Origin: Chloroflexota bacterium
GTDB lineage: Bacteria > Chloroflexota > Anaerolineae > Promineifilales > Promineifilaceae
Reading direction: 5' to 3'
NCBI GenBank assembly: GCA_014584575.1
Contig: JACTMP010000027.1
Span: 62,001 to 126,000 of the forward strand
DNA: 64,000 nt
Shown here: in pieces, positions 59,929 to 64,000 of the stretch
How positions within the stretch are numbered: the first letter of the stretch is position 1
Layout of the letters: each line of letters starts with the position of its first letter
Program-made: the position numbers and the translations under genes
Notes under the pieces: generated by a model
The model's database searches: none
The model's input: only the letters and a program-made list of their open reading frames with translations
What the model was told of the DNA's origin: nothing

Positions 59929-61164
59929 ATGACAACTGGTAACCTCCTCCACAACCTCATTTTATTCGGCCGTTTGCTGCGGGCATTGGGCATGGATGTG
60001 AACCCTGGCCGTATGGTAGACCTGGTGCGGGCGCTGGATCATGTCTCCATCGGCCACAAGGCGGACTTTTACTTCACGGCCCGCAGTCTGTTGGTGCATG
60101 ACCATGATGACCTGCCCCTGTTTGATCAGGCGTTTGAGCTGTTCTGGCGCAAACCGGCGGGCGAAGGGGTCTGGCTGGACTTGAATAGTTTTCGCCCGGA
60201 GGAGCCGCCGCCAACCTTAATCACCCCGCCACAGCCGGAGAGCAACGCCGCCGAGAATGAGCGGGACAGCGCCGTCGAAGAAGGTGACGACGAGACACAG
60301 GAGATCATCGAAATCACCCGCACCTACAGCCAGCGGGAACTGCTGCGCCAGAAAGATTTTGCCACGCTGACCAGAGAGGAACTCACGGCCGTGCGCTGGT
60401 TGATGGCGCAAATGGTGTGGGATCTGGGTCTGCGGCAAACACGGCGGATGCGGGCCGGCTACGGCCGTCAGCCCGACCTGCGCCGCCTCATGCGTAAGAA
60501 TCTGCGCTACGGTGGCGAACTGCTGGAATGGCCCGCCCGCGAACCCAAATTCAAACCGCGCCCCCTCATCATCATCGCCGACATTTCCGGCAGCATGGAA
60601 CAGTACACCCGCCTGCTGCTGCACTTTTCCTACGGCCTGGCCGAAAGCCTGACGCAAAAGGTGGAATCCTTCGTCTTTAGCACCCGGCTAACGCGCATTA
60701 CCAGGGAATTACACGGCCGTGACCTGGATCGCGCTATCAGCGAAGTCGCCAGCCAGGTGCATGATTGGGCCGGCGGCACCCGCATCGGCGAATCGCTCAA
60801 AACGTTCAACTACGATTGGGGGCGGCGCGTCTTGGGGCGCGGCGCGATTGTACTGCTCATCAGCGACGGCTGGGATCGCGGCGACCCGGAACTGCTGCGC
60901 AACGAGATTGCCCGGCTGCACCGCACCTGCCACCGCCTCATCTGGCTCAACCCCCTGCTCGGCTCGGCACAGTATGAGCCGCTGACGCGGGGAATGCAGG
61001 CTGCCCTACCCCACATTGATGACTTCCTGCCCGTCCACAACCTCGCCAGCCTGGAAGATTTAGCTCTGCATTTGCAAAACGTGACGGCGGTGCAACGGCC
61101 GTCGCGCCAGCGCCAGCGCCAGCCCATTGCCCTCAAAGGGGCAGCTTTTATCAACCACCGTTAA
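59929..61164 (+). CDS. CoxE-like VWA domain protein
   Basis: 411 residues. 'FGRLLRALGMDVNPGRMVDL' opens the N-terminal helical domain typical of CoxE-type proteins. The VWA domain begins about residue 218 with the MIDAS motif 'IIIADISGSMEQYTRLLLHF', followed by 'FSTRLTRITREL', 'GGTRIGESLKTFN' (Thr/Asp ligand region) and 'VLLISDGWDRGDPELL'. CoxE acts with the MoxR ATPase CoxD in maturing Mo-hydroxylases such as CO dehydrogenase. An acidic linker ('DSAVEEGDDETQEIIE') separates the domains. A CoxD-like ATPase is at 33218-34111 and XdhC at 62759. Confidence 0.88.
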   Translation: MTTGNLLHNLILFGRLLRALGMDVNPGRMVDLVRALDHVSIGHKADFYFTARSLLVHDHDDLPLFDQAFELFWRKPAGEGVWLDLNSFRPEEPPPTLITPPQPESNAAENERDSAVEEGDDETQEIIEITRTYSQRELLRQKDFATLTREELTAVRWLMAQMVWDLGLRQTRRMRAGYGRQPDLRRLMRKNLRYGGELLEWPAREPKFKPRPLIIIADISGSMEQYTRLLLHFSYGLAESLTQKVESFVFSTRLTRITRELHGRDLDRAISEVASQVHDWAGGTRIGESLKTFNYDWGRRVLGRGAIVLLISDGWDRGDPELLRNEIARLHRTCHRLIWLNPLLGSAQYEPLTRGMQAALPHIDDFLPVHNLASLEDLALHLQNVTAVQRPSRQRQRQPIALKGAAFINHR

Positions 61165-61171
61165 ATTTCTA

Positions 61172-61180
61172 TGTTATACT
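61172..61180 (+). promoter_or_regulatory. Extended -10 promoter, near-leaderless
   Basis: TGTTATACT (TGn at 61172-61174, TATACT at 61175-61180), ten bases before ATG 61190, so the transcript would have almost no leader. Confidence 0.45.
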
Positions 61181-61189
61181 GCCATCATT

Positions 61190-61567
61190 ATGGTACGAAT
61201 CATTTATGAATACGCCCAAGAATGGCCTGTTGAAGGGCCATTAACAGTTGATACCAGATTGCAGGGCGTTATCACCATCCCGCCAGACATAGCCCGACGG
61301 CAGGCTAACGGCTACTTTGCCCAGGAGGTAGCTCTGTTTGTTGTCGCCGGAGAACCCGTCCTCGTTCTGGGTGAACCCTCTGTCTGGCGCATTCCGGCGA
61401 TCCTTCGGTTGCGCGGGTTTGGCGAAGTGGCTACGGTTGGGTCGCTTAACGTGAATGCCCACACCGGTGAGCTGCTCCCTCTGACCAGCGAACAAATCGA
61501 AGAAATACGGAAACGCGCCAATGAACTTGCTGCCCGTTTCACACCAACAACAGAAACATCAATCTGA
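61190..61567 (+). CDS. Uncharacterised small protein ahead of a C39-like peptidase
   Basis: 125 residues, no cysteines, no membrane segment. It reads 'VRIIYEYAQEWPVEGPLTVD' and 'FAQEVALFVVAGEPVLVLGE', followed by an all-beta middle and a helical end 'TSEQIEEIRKRANELAARFT'. I do not recognise a family. The coding end overlaps the next gene by 47 bases in another frame, which points to tight co-expression. ATG 61190 is favoured by the extended -10 element ten bases upstream; longer in-frame starts would lie inside the CoxE-like gene. Confidence 0.6.
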   Translation: MVRIIYEYAQEWPVEGPLTVDTRLQGVITIPPDIARRQANGYFAQEVALFVVAGEPVLVLGEPSVWRIPAILRLRGFGEVATVGSLNVNAHTGELLPLTSEQIEEIRKRANELAARFTPTTETSI

Positions 61568-61973
61568 CTGCCTGGCCGCCTGTGCGGCGATGCTCCTCAA
61601 TTACCTGCAAATTCCCATCAGCTATAAAAAGCTGAGGCAATTGCTCAAAGTAGATGCCATTGGCACGCCTTTTCGGAACTTGCAGAACTTGGGTGCATTG
61701 GGACTTTCTATTGCCATTGCCGAAGGTGATTTTGCGACAGTGCAAACCCATTTGGCAGCAGGATTGCCCGTTATCACGGCCGTAGACACCAGACAACTTT
61801 CCTACTGGCAAGAGGAAACGGATCATGCGGTTGTAATTGTCGGTTTGGATGACACGGCCGTGTACCTGCATGATCCTAACTTTTCTGGTTTTCCACAGGT
61901 CGCTTCACGGGCTGAATTTGAATTGAGTTGGCTGGAGAAGAACTACCTCTACGCGGTGATTCAACTGGTATGA
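61521..61973 (+). CDS. C39-like cysteine peptidase domain protein
   Basis: 150 residues, a stand-alone papain-like C39 fold. The catalytic Cys is in 'HQSDCLAACAAMLLNYL' (Cys17), the His in 'TDHAVVIVGLDD' and the Asp in 'YLHDPNFSGFP', in the order seen in bacteriocin-processing peptidases. There is no transporter domain, so it is not a complete bacteriocin ABC exporter. Its substrate might be the preceding 125-residue protein, a guess from the 47-base overlap. The stop overlaps the endonuclease gene as ATGA. Confidence 0.8.
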   Translation: MNLLPVSHQQQKHQSDCLAACAAMLLNYLQIPISYKKLRQLLKVDAIGTPFRNLQNLGALGLSIAIAEGDFATVQTHLAAGLPVITAVDTRQLSYWQEETDHAVVIVGLDDTAVYLHDPNFSGFPQVASRAEFELSWLEKNYLYAVIQLV

Positions 61974-62635
61974 CAACTCCTGAGTTTGAGATTGACGTGG
62001 TGATGGCGAGAGTAGCGGAGGCGGTACGGCCGTATCCACCCGCTGCTATGTTCCAACTGGCCGACGAGGGGTACAACACTCCATTCGAGCAGTTGATCGC
62101 CTGCATTATCTCCATCCGCACCTACGACGAAGTGAGCATTCCTGTCTCCCACAAACTGTTTGCGCGGGCACGCACGGCGCATGACATGGCCGCCCTCACC
62201 CCGACCGAAATTGCCACTCTCATCGCCGACAGCAGCTTTGCCGAGAGCAAAGCGCCGCAAATCCAGGCCATCGCCCAACGAGTCGTCGCCGATTTTGGCG
62301 GCGAACTGCCCTGTGACCGGGAACTGCTGCTCTCCTTCAAAGGCGTCGGCCCCAAATGCGCTCATCTGGCGTTGGGCATCGCCTGCGGCCAACCGTTCAT
62401 TAGCGTAGACATTCACGTGCATCGTATCAGCAACCGTTGGGGCTATGTGCAAGCCAGCACCCCGGAAAAGACGATGGCCGCCCTGGAACAAAAACTGCCA
62501 GAGAAGCATTGGATCGAAATCAACCGGCTGCTGGTTCCCTTTGGCAAACACATTTGCCAGGGCAGCATCCCGCGTTGTTCCACCTGTTCCCTCTTCGACA
62601 TGTGCTCACGTGTGGGTGTAAAATCTTATCGGTGA
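61970..62635 (+). CDS. nth: Endonuclease III-like DNA glycosylase
   Basis: 221 residues, HhH-GPD superfamily with a C-terminal [4Fe-4S] loop (C-x6-C-x2-C-x5-C in 'CQGSIPRCSTCSLFDMC'). The hairpin 'FKGVGPKCAHLALG' includes the catalytic Lys and 'VDIHVHRISNRWG' the catalytic Asp, as in Nth enzymes that excise oxidised pyrimidines and cut the abasic site. 'YNTPFEQLIACIISIRTYDE' replaces the usual L-L-S-A-Q-T-x-D, so substrate range may differ. ATG 61970 overlaps the preceding stop. Confidence 0.9.
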   Translation: MTTPEFEIDVVMARVAEAVRPYPPAAMFQLADEGYNTPFEQLIACIISIRTYDEVSIPVSHKLFARARTAHDMAALTPTEIATLIADSSFAESKAPQIQAIAQRVVADFGGELPCDRELLLSFKGVGPKCAHLALGIACGQPFISVDIHVHRISNRWGYVQASTPEKTMAALEQKLPEKHWIEINRLLVPFGKHICQGSIPRCSTCSLFDMCSRVGVKSYR

Positions 62636-62651
62636 CGGCAACAATTTACCT

Positions 62652-62739
62652 GTCATTCCGAATGGAGTCTGCGGAATGAGGAATCCCTACATAGCAACCA
62701 GTCGAACGGGATTCCTCCTCGAAGACTCGTCGGAATGAC
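62652..62739. repeat. GTCATTCCGA inverted-repeat element, copy 2
   Basis: Ends GTCATTCCGA (62652-62661) and TCGGAATGAC (62730-62739), inner arms GAGGAATCCC and GGGATTCCTC. Same element as 13257-13366 but 20 bp shorter. Confidence 0.85.
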
Positions 62740-62758
62740 AATCAAAGGCATTGAGATC

Positions 62759-63772
62759 ATGCAAGAGGTTATAAACGACATCAACCAGTGGCAGGCGGAG
62801 AATCAGCCCATTGCTCTGGCGACGGTGGTGCAGACGTGGGGGTCGGCGCCGCGCAAGGAGGGGGCTAAGATGGCGGTGACACCCGACGGCCGTATGGCTG
62901 GTTCTGTCTCCGGCGGCTGTGTCGAGGGGGCGGTCTTTGAAGAGGCGGTGGCCGCGCTGACAAACGGCCGTCCCAAGCTGCTCCATTTTGGCGTGGCCGA
63001 TGAGACCGCCTGGGATGTGGGGCTGGCCTGCGGCGGCACGATTGAAATTTTTGTCGAGGCGTTGGACGCCAACGCCTACGCCCTGATGCATGACCTGATT
63101 ACCCAGGACAAAGCGGGGGCGTCCATCACCATCATTCGTGGGCCGGAGGGGATGGTGGGGCAAAAGCTGACGGTGGCGCGTGACGGCCGTGCCATTGGCA
63201 CGTTTGGCCCCGAACTGGACGCGCTGGCTTTAGCCGCCGAGAAAAAATTGCAGTCGCCGCAGCGGGTACAGTTGACAGACGAGGTAGAGGTGTTTGTGGA
63301 CACGGTACGGCCGTCGCCCACGCTGATCATGGTAGGCGGCGTGCATATTGCTGTGGCCCTGACGCAGTACGCCAAAGTGTTGGGCTTCCAGACCATCGTC
63401 ATAGACCCGCGCCGCGCTTTTGGCAGCGAAGCCCGCTTCCCGCACGTGGACAAATTGATCCAGGCCTGGCCGAAGAAAGCGTTTGCCGAGGTGGAAGTGA
63501 CGCCGGAAACGGCCGTCGCCTTGCTCACCCACGATCCCAAAATTGACGACCCCGCTCTGGAAGTGGTGCTGCACAGCCCCGCCTTCTACGTGGGTGCGTT
63601 GGGCAGCAGCAAAACCCACGCCAAACGGGTGGCCCGCCTGCAAGAAATGGGCATCACGAGCGAGCAGATCGGCCGTATTCACGCGCCGATTGGGTTGGAT
63701 ATTACGGCCGTTACCCCCGAAGAAATCGCCCTTTCTGTCATGGCTGAAATTGTGAAGGCGTATCGAGGATAG
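62759..63772 (+). CDS. XdhC/CoxF-type molybdoenzyme maturation protein
   Basis: 337 residues. N-terminal XdhC_CoxI part 'IALATVVQTWGSAPRKEGAK' and 'GSVSGGCVEGAVFEEAV', then a C-terminal Rossmann fold ('TLIMVGGVHIAVALTQYAKV', 'LTHDPKIDDPALEVVL', 'FYVGALGSSKTHAKR'). These proteins bind molybdenum cofactor and help insert it, sulfurated, into xanthine or CO dehydrogenase-type enzymes. The usual 'GAGH' of the Rossmann part is GGVH here. ATG 62759 is chosen; the earlier in-frame ATG 62735 is inside the repeat element. Structural genes may lie beyond the right edge. Confidence 0.88.
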   Translation: MQEVINDINQWQAENQPIALATVVQTWGSAPRKEGAKMAVTPDGRMAGSVSGGCVEGAVFEEAVAALTNGRPKLLHFGVADETAWDVGLACGGTIEIFVEALDANAYALMHDLITQDKAGASITIIRGPEGMVGQKLTVARDGRAIGTFGPELDALALAAEKKLQSPQRVQLTDEVEVFVDTVRPSPTLIMVGGVHIAVALTQYAKVLGFQTIVIDPRRAFGSEARFPHVDKLIQAWPKKAFAEVEVTPETAVALLTHDPKIDDPALEVVLHSPAFYVGALGSSKTHAKRVARLQEMGITSEQIGRIHAPIGLDITAVTPEEIALSVMAEIVKAYRG

Positions 63773-63859
63773 AGAAGGTGCCCCTCTTGCTATTGACGTG
63801 CAGCGTTATTATCCGTTAGCTGTTTACGACATTATTTTGGGTTATAGACCATTGAAACG

Positions 63860-64000
63860 ATGCCGACAAACGAATATTTTCAGGACCTATCACCAGACGA
63901 AAAGCTCGCTTTGTTCTACTCAAAATCAGTAGCAATGTTACAAAAATTGACTGCTGACGGGTGGAAAATGCTTGCACTGGTTGATGCGTTGGATTTCCCC
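63860..64000 (+). CDS. Partial gene, 5' end only
   Basis: Open from ATG 63860 to the window end (47 codons), beginning 'MPTNEYFQDLSPDEKLALFY' and continuing SKSVAMLQKLTADGWK. AT-richer than its neighbours and without octamers in the last 290 bp. The product is hydrophilic and not recognised. No strong ribosome site is visible. Confidence 0.45.
   Translation, partial: MPTNEYFQDLSPDEKLALFYSKSVAMLQKLTADGWKMLALVDALDFP

Overview
This window looks like a chromosomal segment of a Chloroflexota bacterium, most likely of the Anaerolineae/Ardenticatenia type. The inference rests on a lipoprotein with a long Thr-Pro linker, a Calx-beta fragment ending in a YLP-type C-terminus, a tandem ArsR-DUF2087 pair, DUF4058, Flp-type pilins and a valine/2-oxoacid:ferredoxin oxidoreductase. 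No rRNA, tRNA or CRISPR array was found. Genes are dense and lie on both strands.

Layout. 0-6.5 kb: WS/DGAT acyltransferase, cNMP-binding protein, CinA-like protein, GT4 glycosyltransferase, YraN and MiaA. 6.5-11.1 kb: Calx-beta remnant, a copper module (CsoR, CopZ, CopA) and TerC. 11.2-17.8 kb: two ArsR-DUF2087 regulators behind a clear promoter/operator, a sulfite-oxidase-like molybdoenzyme, a lipocalin-like protein, tryptophanase with a coupled GNAT, and an SDR. 17.9-24 kb: DUF58/MoxR pair, P1 peptidase, large PPC-type lipoprotein, small membrane protein. 24.4-28.6 kb: four-subunit 2-oxoacid:ferredoxin oxidoreductase with an aminotransferase inside the operon. 28.8-33.1 kb: fused double GNAT, then an accessory island (orphan DUF433 antitoxin, TcmP/DUF5131 three-Cys pair, AbrB/Doc toxin-antitoxin). 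33.2-42.4 kb: CoxD-like ATPase, MFS, two identical Flp pilins, LuxR regulator, heterodimeric ABC exporter, histidine kinase. 43-50 kb: GAF histidine kinase, amylosucrase, MurJ, GT-C-like membrane protein. 50-58 kb: DUF255 protein, DUF488, APH-like kinase, a RelE-type toxin-antitoxin module between two related gene fragments, and a glycosidase/O-antigen-ligase fusion. 58-64 kb: DUF4058 and SRPBCC-like genes between inverted repeat copies, CoxE-like VWA protein, C39 peptidase, endonuclease III-like protein, XdhC, and a partial gene at the edge.

Two window-wide signals stand out. First, the palindromic octamer ACGGCCGT occurs about 180 times by hand count (roughly one per 355 bp; about 1.6 expected by chance at this base composition). 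It lies in genes in all three phases (encoding TAV, xGR or xRP) and between genes, sometimes as inverted pairs forming hairpins. Its longest absence (about 29.65-32.38 kb) coincides with the AT-richer TcmP/DUF5131 island. Second, gene boundaries carry many unrelated-looking short-period (7-8 bp) repeat tracts, usually paired with an inverted partner (GTAATCG, GAGATTGG, GGCAGGT, GGTGAGG, GTAATTG, CACATGA, GATGACG types). They supply stop codons, N-termini or internal loops of several proteins (MiaA, CopA, both VOR ends, two membrane proteins). Together these are the best candidates here for undescribed genome-organising systems.
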